A stretch of DNA of 64,000 nucleotides from Lewinellaceae bacterium (GTDB lineage: Bacteria > Bacteroidota > Bacteroidia > Chitinophagales > Saprospiraceae), in contig JACJXZ010000010.1 of NCBI GenBank assembly GCA_020636375.1, positions 186,001 through 250,000 of the forward strand, given 5' to 3'. Numbering within the stretch: the first letter of the stretch is position 1; each line of letters opens with the position of its first letter. The notes beneath the pieces were generated by a model. The model had not been told where the DNA came from. It saw nothing but the letters and a program-made list of their open reading frames with translations, and made no database searches. Shown here in pieces: positions 1 through 7,434 of the stretch. The translations under genes were made by a program, and so were the position numbers.

Positions 1-161
1 GTTGCCCAGAAGCTGATGACGGTGATCTTGCCGTTTTGGGCATATTCCTGAATATCGACAGATTGCCCGTCCAGCGTTTTGACTTCAGCCGAGGGGATGC
101 TCTTTTGGCCAAAAACCAGGATGGACAGGAAAACGAAGGCGATTGTGGTTAGTGCTTTCAT
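1..161 (-). CDS. Thioredoxin/TlpA-like secreted protein, partial
   Basis: Only the first 53 codons are present; the gene runs off the left edge. Read on the minus strand it begins with a short lysine-containing n-region and a hydrophobic stretch (MKALTTIAFVFLSILVF), followed by a Q-K junction that looks like a signal peptidase I site. The next residues are SIPSAEVKTLDGQSVD and then KITVISFWA. This is the usual order in TlpA/ResA-like periplasmic thioredoxin-fold proteins, where the strand VISFWA leads into the WCxxC active site. That motif would lie outside the window, so the redox activity is inferred and not seen. Confidence 0.6.
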   Translation of the reverse strand, partial: MKALTTIAFVFLSILVFGQKSIPSAEVKTLDGQSVDIQEYAQNGKITVISFWA

Positions 162-375
162 ACGAATATTGTAGTTTTATTTTGCGCCTGCAAAGGTAAG
201 GAATCCTACCGGCCTGCAGGACACATCTTTGTTTTTTGAATGACTATCTTAGCCAAAAATTTTTTTATCCCCTGAATTCAAAGGATAATTGTAGGAATTT
301 TGGACAACCGGGCCTTTTTTTTGACGTAAAAAGCTGAAAATTGTAACACTGAAGTTGTCATTTTAAGGATGGCCA

Positions 376-512
376 ATACTACTGAAGGAGCCAAACGCCC
401 ATAGCCACGAAGACTCTAAGGCACGAATCCCGATAGCTATCGGGAACAAAGGCTTAGTGTGTCCTTCGTGTTTTTGTGCCTTTGTGGCAAAACATGCCAT
501 ATACGGTAGTAT
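376..512. repeat. MITE-like palindromic element, copy 1
   Basis: This stretch fills most of the 390-base gap between the TlpA-like gene and the DUF6029 gene. Its ends are ATACTACTG on the left and TACGGTAGTAT on the right. Inside is a long hairpin: GCCACGAAGACTC pairs with a later arm that ends in TTTGTGGC, and the centre holds CCCGATAGCTATCGGG. The same ends and the same internal hairpin recur at 38512-38734 and 47878-47978. There is no coding capacity. Confidence 0.6.
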
Positions 513-554
513 AGAGGATTACCGAGAAAAACCGAAACCGGAAATACCGAACAA

Positions 555-2246
555 ATGAAAAACCTGAAGGCACTACTCTACTGCTTCATAATCCTGGCAT
601 GCGCCCTGCCGGCGGCGGCACAGGAAAGCGACGGCGGCCGGATATCCGGCAACCTGGAAACGAATGCCAATTTTTTCATCCGCGACAGCCTCATCGGGGC
701 TGCCAACACGCCCCAATACGACCGCCAGCTGTACGGCGCCGACGCCTGGCTCAACCTTAGCTACAGCAACTGGGGCTTCGACTTCGGCCTGCGCTTCGAC
801 CTGTTCAACAACTCCAACCTCCTCAACCCTACCGACTCCTATACGGATGAAGGCATCGGCCGCTGGTACATCCACAAGAGCATTCAAAAACTGGACATCT
901 CGGTTGGCTACCTCTACGACCAGATTGGCAGCGGCATCATCTTTCGCGCCTTTGAAGAACGCCCCTTGCTCATCGACAACGCCCTCTTCGGCGCCCGCCT
1001 GGGCTATGAAATCCTGCCGGATTGGAAGATCAAAGCCTTTACCGGCCGGCAAAAGCAACAGTTTGACGTATACGGCACCGTGATCAAAGGCATCAGCATC
1101 GACGGCTACCTGAGCGGAGGGGAAGGCGCAAACTGGGCCATCGCCCCTGGCTTCGGCGCCGTCAACCGCACCCTGGACGATGCCTCGATGAACTCGGTGG
1201 TGGCTACCATCAATACCTATATCAAAGAAGAAGCCTTTGTGCCGAAATACAACACCTATGCCTTTTCCGTTTTCAATACGCTGACCGCCGGCAACTTCAC
1301 CTGGTATGTGGAAGGCGCCTACAAATCCAAAGACAACCTCAATGACCCATTCGGGGAATTGACCATCAACGACAGCACCGTGATCGGCGACCGGCTCTTC
1401 CTCGCCTCCGGCTCGGTTGTTTATTCCAGCCTGAGCTATGCCAACAAGGGCCTCGGCATTACCCTGGAAGGCAAACGCACCGAGAACTTTGATTTCCGCA
1501 CCCGCCCCCAGGAGCAGCTCAACCGGGGGCTGATCAACTTCCTGCCGCCTATGGCGCGGGTCAATACTTACCGGCTGAACGCCCGCTACAACGCCGCCAC
1601 CCAGACCCTGGGCGAACAGGCCTTCCAGGCAGATATCCGCTACAATTACAAGCGAAAGCTGGGATTTAACGTCAATTTTTCCAACATCAACACCCTGGAC
1701 AAAGAAAACAGCCTCCTGTACCGCGAAGTATATACCGAAGTATCGTACAAGCACAAACGCACCTGGACACTCCTGGGCGGCGTACAGGTTCAGCGTTACA
1801 ACCAGGAGGTTTTCGAGTTTAAACCTGACGCGCCAATCGTGGAAACGACAATCCCCTACTTCGACTTTTTGTATAAATTTGACCGAAAGAAGTCTATTCG
1901 TTTCGAAGGGCAATACATGGCCACCGGAAAGGATGAAAAAGGGGTCAAACACGACTACGGCAACTGGCTCTTTGGCCTTGTCGAATTCAGCATTGCCCCA
2001 CACTGGACCTTTACGGTGTCAGATATGTACAATGCCGATCCGGGAAAGAATTCTCCGGTTGATGCTGATACGGGGGAAAAGCTCCGGCTACACTACCCTC
2101 GATTCGACGTTTTCTACACCTACCGCGCCAACCGCTTTTCCCTAAGCTACATCAAGCAGGTGGAAGGCGTCGTTTGCACCGGGGGGATTTGCCGGCTGGA
2201 ACCGGCTTTCAGCGGCGTGAAATTTACGGCAAATTCGAACTTTTAA
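555..2246 (+). CDS. DUF6029 family outer-membrane beta-barrel protein
   Basis: The 563-aa product starts with a clear signal peptide (MKNLKALLYC, hydrophobic core, cleavage near AAAQ at about residue 23). The mature N-terminus contains SGNLETNANFFIRDS and a Y-D-R-Q-L-Y-G-A-D-A-W-L block that I associate with DUF6029 proteins of Bacteroidota. The remainder is rich in alternating polar/hydrophobic strands with aromatic girdle residues and ends in F, as in outer-membrane barrels. The function is unknown. The next gene, an Omp28-like lipoprotein, lies 96 bp downstream on the same strand, and DUF6029 with Omp28-like proteins is a plausible envelope pair. A 476-aa frame on the opposite strand is a shadow of this gene. 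Confidence 0.75.
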   Translation: MKNLKALLYCFIILACALPAAAQESDGGRISGNLETNANFFIRDSLIGAANTPQYDRQLYGADAWLNLSYSNWGFDFGLRFDLFNNSNLLNPTDSYTDEGIGRWYIHKSIQKLDISVGYLYDQIGSGIIFRAFEERPLLIDNALFGARLGYEILPDWKIKAFTGRQKQQFDVYGTVIKGISIDGYLSGGEGANWAIAPGFGAVNRTLDDASMNSVVATINTYIKEEAFVPKYNTYAFSVFNTLTAGNFTWYVEGAYKSKDNLNDPFGELTINDSTVIGDRLFLASGSVVYSSLSYANKGLGITLEGKRTENFDFRTRPQEQLNRGLINFLPPMARVNTYRLNARYNAATQTLGEQAFQADIRYNYKRKLGFNVNFSNINTLDKENSLLYREVYTEVSYKHKRTWTLLGGVQVQRYNQEVFEFKPDAPIVETTIPYFDFLYKFDRKKSIRFEGQYMATGKDEKGVKHDYGNWLFGLVEFSIAPHWTFTVSDMYNADPGKNSPVDADTGEKLRLHYPRFDVFYTYRANRFSLSYIKQVEGVVCTGGICRLEPAFSGVKFTANSNF

Positions 2247-2342
2247 CGCGCGGGGAAGGGGTTCCGGCGCTGTTGGGGGGGATTGAGAACCGGTGGGCAG
2301 CTTCGTTCCTGCAACAATACAAGCAATCTAAAACATTAAGAA

Positions 2343-3194
2343 ATGAAAAATCTGATTTCCCTGTGCCTCCTCCTTTCAAGCCTCCTCTGGCTGGGCTGCG
2401 AAGAAATTCCCCCCGAAATAAATCCCAGAATGGGCGGTGAAAACCCCATCGAGGTTACCCCTGTGGACAGCCAGCAGCGGCAGGTATTGATCGAAGAATT
2501 TACCGGTGTGCGCTGCGTCAATTGCCCGGCAGGCAGCGCAGCGATCGAGGGGCTGCTCGCCGATTACGGGCAGCGCCTGGTGGCCATATCCATCCATGCC
2601 GGCTCTTTTGCGCCTCCCTACCCGGACAGCGAGGACTTTCGGACAGATGAGGGGACAAACCTGCTGAGCTACCTCGGCGCCCCTCTGGGCTATCCAACGG
2701 CGGTCGTTAACCGCAAAAAGTTCGAGGGAGAGTTTGACCTGCAACTCGGCCGCACGCAATGGCCCGGCTTCATCGTCGACGAACTGGGATCGCCCCCCAA
2801 AGTGAAAATCGATATCCAAAATGCCTACAGCGACGAAGACCGCAGGCTGGAGGTGAAGGTGACCTTGTACGTGGAAGAAAATATCGCCGAAGATGAGGTG
2901 CATATCAGCGTGGCCATCACCGAGAATGACATCCAGGAACTGCAGCTGACCCCCTCCAGCGGTACGCCCGACCCCAACTACAAACACAAACACGTCCTGC
3001 GCGACATGCTGACCACCTACAATGGCGACCGCATCGACGAAGACCTGACGGCGGGTGCCGTCATCGAAAAAAACTATACGATGACGCTGCCCACCGGCTG
3101 GGTTGCTGAGAACTGTGAGGTTGTCGCCTTCGTCAACCTCGACGGAGACAACAAAGAAGTATTGCAGGCACACCAGGCCGGAGTGACTGAATAA
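2343..3194 (+). CDS. Omp28-related outer-membrane lipoprotein
   Basis: The 283-aa product has a lipoprotein signal peptide with the lipobox LWLGC, so the lipidated cysteine is at about residue 19. It is followed by the Omp28 signature VLIEEFTGVRCVNCPAGSAA at about residues 49-68. That region contains a CxxC pair resembling a thioredoxin-like active site, followed by LVAISIHAG. The C-terminal half is a beta-rich domain with VAITENDIQ and a histidine-rich KHKHVLRDML segment. In Porphyromonas, Omp28 is a surface-exposed outer-membrane protein with adhesin-like properties; the CxxC pair makes a redox role possible here. It sits directly between the DUF6029 barrel and the phosphorylase gene, 10 bp before the latter. 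Confidence 0.8.
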   Translation: MKNLISLCLLLSSLLWLGCEEIPPEINPRMGGENPIEVTPVDSQQRQVLIEEFTGVRCVNCPAGSAAIEGLLADYGQRLVAISIHAGSFAPPYPDSEDFRTDEGTNLLSYLGAPLGYPTAVVNRKKFEGEFDLQLGRTQWPGFIVDELGSPPKVKIDIQNAYSDEDRRLEVKVTLYVEENIAEDEVHISVAITENDIQELQLTPSSGTPDPNYKHKHVLRDMLTTYNGDRIDEDLTAGAVIEKNYTMTLPTGWVAENCEVVAFVNLDGDNKEVLQAHQAGVTE

Positions 3195-3204
3195 CCCGGA
3201 TTTT

Positions 3205-3993
3205 ATGAAATCCATTGCCATTATCCTGGGCAGCGCCTTTTCGGCGGAATCGCTGAAAGAATACGAATTGTCTGAAGAGACGATCGCCACCTCTTTCGGC
3301 GATCAGGCCCTTTACAGAATAAAGGGCGTGGACCGGCCGGCCTACCTGCTTTTCCGCCATGGCTTGCCGCATGCCCTGCTGCCCAACCAGGTCAACTACC
3401 GTGCCCAGGCCGCCGCCCTGAAGCAGGCCAACTGCGGTGCCCTGCTGGTGACCAGCTCGGTGGGCGTCATGGATAAAGCCCTGCCCCTTTACCGGCCCAT
3501 GCTTATCGATGACCTCATCATGCTGGACAACCGCCTGCCGGATGGCAGCACCTGCACGATGTTCGAAAAACCGGCTCCGGATCATGCGCATCTGGTACTG
3601 ACGGAAGGCCTCTTCTCCCGGCCGCTGCGGCAGCACCTGCTCGACATTGCCGGCGGCCTGATAGCGGCGCCGGGGAGGGAAGTGATATTCGCGTACGCCG
3701 GCGGCCCCCGAGGCAAAACCGCCGCCGAGAACCGCATGTGGATCAGGATCGGCGCCAACGTGAATTCCATGACCGTAGCCCCGGAAATCGTGCTCGCCAA
3801 CGAGATGGGTATCCCCTGCGCCGGCCTGGTGATCGGGCACAAATATTCCGTCCCGGGCTATTCCAACCCCGATGAGGCGGGCGTCTCCGAATCCCTGGAC
3901 CGCAGCCGGGAGGCTACCCGGCAAATCCTCCTTCGCTTTATAGAACGGGGGCAACCGGTAGAATTCGGAAACCTCCTCTACAGGTTTCATTGA
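3205..3993 (+). CDS. Purine-nucleoside/MTA phosphorylase-like protein
   Basis: The 262-aa product has the length of the trimeric PNP/MTAP family (PNP_UDP_1). The recognisable core is near residues 168-210: AGGPRGKTAAENRMW, then GANVNSMTVAPEIVLANEMGIPCAG. It matches the family pattern GPRxxTxAExR...GAxVxxMSxxPExxLAxExGI, with Met and Glu in the ribose/base-binding positions. The N-terminal LGSAF is the expected phosphate-binding loop variant. The reaction would be phosphorolysis of a nucleoside to a ribose-1-phosphate derivative and a base. It is separated from the downstream kinase by only 9 bp, so the two are almost certainly co-transcribed. The substrate cannot be read from the sequence; methylthioadenosine is one option. 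Confidence 0.75.
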   Translation: MKSIAIILGSAFSAESLKEYELSEETIATSFGDQALYRIKGVDRPAYLLFRHGLPHALLPNQVNYRAQAAALKQANCGALLVTSSVGVMDKALPLYRPMLIDDLIMLDNRLPDGSTCTMFEKPAPDHAHLVLTEGLFSRPLRQHLLDIAGGLIAAPGREVIFAYAGGPRGKTAAENRMWIRIGANVNSMTVAPEIVLANEMGIPCAGLVIGHKYSVPGYSNPDEAGVSESLDRSREATRQILLRFIERGQPVEFGNLLYRFH

Positions 3994-4002
3994 CGACAGG
4001 CC

Positions 4003-5049
4003 ATGGCTTTTTCAGACACAGAAGACATCCTCGCTTTCGTTTCCGCCGCCATTCCCGGTTTCCTGCCTGCCGGGAAGATAGAGGAGCTCTCTGGTGGGAA
4101 CCTGAACCGCGTGTGGCGGGTATCAGGGAGCGAATATTCCCTGGTCGTCAAACATGCTCCGCCGTATATTGCCAAAGCTCCGGACATCCCGCTCGATCCC
4201 CGGCGGATCATCCTGGAGGCCGCCGCGCTCCGCCTGTTCGACAAACCGCCCTTAAATTCGATCGTTTCCGAGCGCCTCCGGCCACCCCGGTTGTTGCATG
4301 CCGATGAGGACAGGCATGCCATCATTCTGGAGGACCTGGGCAACCTGGATTCTCTGGACGAGGCGGAAGACATCGGAGAGGAGACGGGCACCGGGCTCGG
4401 CGTGTTTCTCGCCCGGCTTCATGGCCTGACTGCCGGCGACGAGGCCATTGCCGCCTCCATCAACAACAGGGGCATCCAGCAGTCCCGCCTGAACGTCCAG
4501 TACGCCCGGGTTGGGGAAATGCTCGATAATTACGGTATTCCTAACTCAGCCGAACTCGGCGGGAAAGCCCGGAAGCTGGGAGAAAAATACCTCGCCAAAG
4601 GCAGGTGCCTGATCATGGGCGACCTCTGGCCCCGCTCCATTTTGATCGCCCCCCGATCGCAGCAGGCCCGGATCATAGACTGGGAATTCGCCCACTACGG
4701 CCGGCCGGCCCAGGATGTGGCCCACCTGCTGGCCCACCTCTGGATGCTGCAGCACCGGGCAGGCACGGAAGAAAGAAAAAACCAGCTCCGTCAATTTGGA
4801 ACGGCCTTCACAAAAAGCTACCGCAAGGAGATGCGCTCGCACGCCCTGCTTTTCGACGAAGAGGAAAGAGCCGACGCCGGCGTTCATTTCGGTGCCGAGA
4901 TACTGGCCCGGACGCTCGGCAGCTTCCGGGATGGATACGTTTATGAAGGGCTTGGCTCCGGCCATCCCGCGATGCGGGAGGCAGTGGAGAAGGCGGTGAG
5001 GGCGCTGGGCCCGGAATTCAGAGTTTTTGATGGGTGGCCGTTCCTGTAG
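4003..5049 (+). CDS. APH/methylthioribose-kinase-like phosphotransferase
   Basis: The 348-aa product is an aminoglycoside-phosphotransferase-fold small-molecule kinase. LSGGNLNRVWRV (about residues 29-40) is the nucleotide-binding loop, VVKHAP supplies the lysine, and EAAAL supplies the helix-C glutamate. The catalytic loop reads LIMGDLWPRSIL, so the usual HGDxxxxN is altered: the catalytic Asp is kept, His is Met, and the metal-binding Asn position is Ser. The metal-binding Asp is kept in ARIIDWEFAHYGRPAQDVAHL. Coupling to the upstream PNP-family gene recalls methylthioribose salvage, but sugar identity is unproven. The stop codon lies inside a perfect 48-bp palindrome. Kinase fold is likely; substrate is not known. 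Confidence 0.75.
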   Translation: MAFSDTEDILAFVSAAIPGFLPAGKIEELSGGNLNRVWRVSGSEYSLVVKHAPPYIAKAPDIPLDPRRIILEAAALRLFDKPPLNSIVSERLRPPRLLHADEDRHAIILEDLGNLDSLDEAEDIGEETGTGLGVFLARLHGLTAGDEAIAASINNRGIQQSRLNVQYARVGEMLDNYGIPNSAELGGKARKLGEKYLAKGRCLIMGDLWPRSILIAPRSQQARIIDWEFAHYGRPAQDVAHLLAHLWMLQHRAGTEERKNQLRQFGTAFTKSYRKEMRSHALLFDEEERADAGVHFGAEILARTLGSFRDGYVYEGLGSGHPAMREAVEKAVRALGPEFRVFDGWPFL

Positions 5050-5085
5050 GGCCGGTAAAAATTTTTACCGGCCCTACAGGAACGG
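5038..5085. terminator. Perfect 24+24 bp palindrome, bidirectional terminator
   Basis: The two 24-base arms (5038-5061 and 5062-5085) are exact reverse complements with no loop bases; the centre is GTAAAAATTTTTAC. The left arm includes the TAG stop of the kinase gene and the right arm ends next to the TGA of the convergent reductase gene. GC-rich outer arms plus an A/T centre between two convergent genes fit a bidirectional Rho-independent terminator. Confidence 0.8.
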
Positions 5086-6186
5086 TCACACATCATACGT
5101 AATCTCCACCTCTTCAGTGGTAGGGTGAGACTGGCAGGTGAGAATGTACCCTTCGGCTACCTCGTCGTCGTCCAGCGCATAACAGGCTTCCATTTTAACA
5201 TTGCCTTTGAGGAGCTTCGCCATGCAGGTGGAGCAGGCGCCGGCCGTACAGGAATAAGGCGGATCGTATTTGTTGTCGATCAGAGTGTCGAGAATGGTCT
5301 TTCCTTCCGGCACGGCGACGGCAAACTCGGAGCCATCCAGGTGGACCTTCACGGTGGCGCCGGCGGCACCTTTCACTTTTTCGCCCCCTTTCTCGTGGCT
5401 GCTGATGAAACGCTCGGCGTGGATTTGCTTGAAGTCAATGCCCCGGCTGATGAGGCTGGCTTTGACGGTGTCGATCATATCGCCGGGGCCACAGACGAAG
5501 TACTCCGCCGCTTTAGCTCGTTGTGGATGTTTATCCAGGAATGCATTCACCTGCCTGTCGTCGATGCGGCCTACCTCGCCTTCCCAGCTGATCTGGCCTT
5601 TTTTCAAAAAGCTCAGCATGCCGCCGGCCTTTTCGCGGGCAGGCTGGCTGAGGATGTGCTCCACGATAAGTTGATCGCTGTAGTCCCGCGCCAGTTCTTC
5701 CAGGCGGCTCCGGAAAATGATGGATTCTTCGTTGCGGTTGCCGTAGAGCAAGAAGAGCGTACTCTGAGGTTCCTCCTCCAGGACGGTCCGGATGATCGAC
5801 ATCAGCGGCGTGATGCCGCTGCCGGCGCCGAAGAGGTAATAGTCCTTCCGCTGGTCCGGGTCGAGCTGGGTGAAGAAGCGCCCTTCCGGTTGCATGACTT
5901 CCACGGCCTGGCCCGCCTTTAATTCCGCATTGATGTAGGTTGACGCTTTCCCGCCTTCCACCTTCTTCACTGTCACGGCAATATGATCGTCCAGCGGGCT
6001 GCTGCACATCGAATAGGCGCGGCGCACCTCCTCTCCGTTGAAGTGGAATTTGAGGGTCAGGTACTGGCCCTGAGTATATTGGAAAGCTTCTTTCAGGTTT
6101 TCGGGAATATCAAAGAAGACCGTTACCGCTTCGGGCGTTTCTCTTTTCACCTCTCGCACGGTAAGCGTATGGAATGATTTGCTCAT
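5086..6186 (-). CDS. PaaE-like FAD/NAD(P)/2Fe-2S reductase
   Basis: The 366-aa protein has three domains in the order of phenylacetyl-CoA epoxidase reductase PaaE and related oxygenase reductases. An FAD-binding barrel has RAYS at residues 56-59. An NAD(P)-binding domain has GAGSGITP at 120-127. A C-terminal plant-type [2Fe-2S] ferredoxin domain has cysteines at 313, 318, 321 and 351 (C-x4-C-x2-C...C). It passes electrons from NAD(P)H through FAD and the cluster to an oxygenase. The divergent neighbour is an AlkB-type monooxygenase, and the most economical reading is that this protein is its reductase. No other paa genes are present. The start MSKSFHTL is 147 bp from the monooxygenase start, so the promoters are shared or adjacent. 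Confidence 0.88.
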   Translation of the reverse strand: MSKSFHTLTVREVKRETPEAVTVFFDIPENLKEAFQYTQGQYLTLKFHFNGEEVRRAYSMCSSPLDDHIAVTVKKVEGGKASTYINAELKAGQAVEVMQPEGRFFTQLDPDQRKDYYLFGAGSGITPLMSIIRTVLEEEPQSTLFLLYGNRNEESIIFRSRLEELARDYSDQLIVEHILSQPAREKAGGMLSFLKKGQISWEGEVGRIDDRQVNAFLDKHPQRAKAAEYFVCGPGDMIDTVKASLISRGIDFKQIHAERFISSHEKGGEKVKGAAGATVKVHLDGSEFAVAVPEGKTILDTLIDNKYDPPYSCTAGACSTCMAKLLKGNVKMEACYALDDDEVAEGYILTCQSHPTTEEVEITYDV

Positions 6187-6333
6187 TGTTTAATTATGGT
6201 TTGCGTAATTTCCGGGTTTCTGCTAACTTTATTTGATCAGATAACGGGGGGGCAAATTTACCCAATCTGGATTCGAAAAGGAAACACCTTTACCCCCTTT
6301 CGGTTCAGCTGACAGGCAAAATTCAAACGTATC
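6187..6333. promoter_or_regulatory. Divergent promoter region, reductase / AlkB
   Basis: This 147-bp gap separates divergently transcribed reductase and monooxygenase genes, so it must hold the start signals of both. It contains an AT-rich stretch (TAACTTTATTTGATCAGATAA near 6224-6244). I cannot identify a confident -33/-7 pair of the Bacteroidota type or an operator. Confidence 0.4.
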
Positions 6334-7383
6334 ATGTGGAGAGACATTAAATACCTGATCGCCTACATAGCGCCTGCCGCTGCTTTCCTGGGCATCTGCT
6401 GGCAGGGGCCCTGGTCATTCGGCAGTATGTACGTAGGCTTCGTCCTGATCCCCTTTCTTGAATTTTTTACGCCCCGCTCGGCGGAAAACATAAGCCCGGA
6501 AGAAGAACCGGAGCGGGCGGCTTCACCCTTTTTTGACCTGCTCCTGTACGCCAATATCCCCATTCTCTATGGGCTCCTTTTTTATTATTTCAATACGCTT
6601 GCCGCCGGAGGGCTGGAAACCTATGAAGCGGTGGGCATGACGCTCAGCGTGGGCCTGATCGTGGGCACCATCGGGATCAATGTAGCCCATGAGCTGGGCC
6701 ACCGATCCACCCGGCAGGAACAACTGCTGGCCAAAGTGTTGTTGCTTTCAGCTTTGTACACCCATTTCTTCATCGAACACAACCGCGGCCACCACCGGAA
6801 TGTGGCTACGGATGAAGACCCCGCTTCCGCCCGCCTGGGAGAAAGCCTTTACGCATTCTGGATGCGGTCGGTAAGCGGCGGCTACCGCAATGCCTGGGCC
6901 CTGGAACGGGAACGCCTGGAGAAGCTGGGAAATGCAGTTTGGAGCTGGGAAAATGAAATGGTGCGGTTCACGGCCTACCAGGCGCTCTACCTGCTGGCTA
7001 TCGGCCTGCTTTGGGGATGGTATATGATCGGCTACGCCCTGGCCGTCGCCGCAATTGGTTTCCTGATGCTGGAATCGGTGAACTACATCGAACACTATGG
7101 CCTGCGCCGCCGGAAAATGCCCAACGGCCGTTACGAGCGGGTGAGCCCATGCCATTCCTGGAATTCGGACCATGAGCTCGGGCGCATTTTCCTTTACGAA
7201 CTGACCCGCCATTCCGACCACCACTACAAAGCTACGCGCAAGTATCAGGTCCTTCGCCATTTTGACGACAGCCCCCAGCTGCCAATGGGGTACCCGGCGG
7301 CAATATTGCTGTCTCTGGTGCCGCCTGCCTGGTTTAAAGTGATGAATAAAAGAGTGGAGGAATTGCAAAAAGCGGGGGCCTAA
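6334..7383 (+). CDS. AlkB-type integral-membrane di-iron monooxygenase
   Basis: The 349-aa product has about six membrane helices and the eight-histidine di-iron signature of alkane 1-monooxygenase/fatty acid desaturase-type enzymes. HELGH lies at 119-123, EHNRGHH at 148-154 followed by NVATDEDPASA, and a third box HSDHH at 293-297. NYIEHYG (before the third box) is the HYG motif typical of AlkB rather than desaturases. Family members hydroxylate the terminal carbon of alkanes or fatty acids using O2 and reductase-supplied electrons. The divergent PaaE-like gene supplies a fused ferredoxin-reductase, replacing the rubredoxin system of classical AlkB. The length is slightly short of Pseudomonas AlkB but normal for Bacteroidota homologues. 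The actual substrate is unknown. Confidence 0.88.
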   Translation: MWRDIKYLIAYIAPAAAFLGICWQGPWSFGSMYVGFVLIPFLEFFTPRSAENISPEEEPERAASPFFDLLLYANIPILYGLLFYYFNTLAAGGLETYEAVGMTLSVGLIVGTIGINVAHELGHRSTRQEQLLAKVLLLSALYTHFFIEHNRGHHRNVATDEDPASARLGESLYAFWMRSVSGGYRNAWALERERLEKLGNAVWSWENEMVRFTAYQALYLLAIGLLWGWYMIGYALAVAAIGFLMLESVNYIEHYGLRRRKMPNGRYERVSPCHSWNSDHELGRIFLYELTRHSDHHYKATRKYQVLRHFDDSPQLPMGYPAAILLSLVPPAWFKVMNKRVEELQKAGA

Positions 7384-7434
7384 GTACGGCAGCCCAGGAT
7401 TTCCGCGGCCAGGCGCTTTCTCCCGGCATGTGCT

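Noticed and set aside
573..2003. Long 476-codon open frame on the minus strand over the DUF6029 gene
   Set aside because: It mirrors the GC-rich codons of a gene with a clear signal peptide and family match on the plus strand; composition is A/V/G-rich with no motif.
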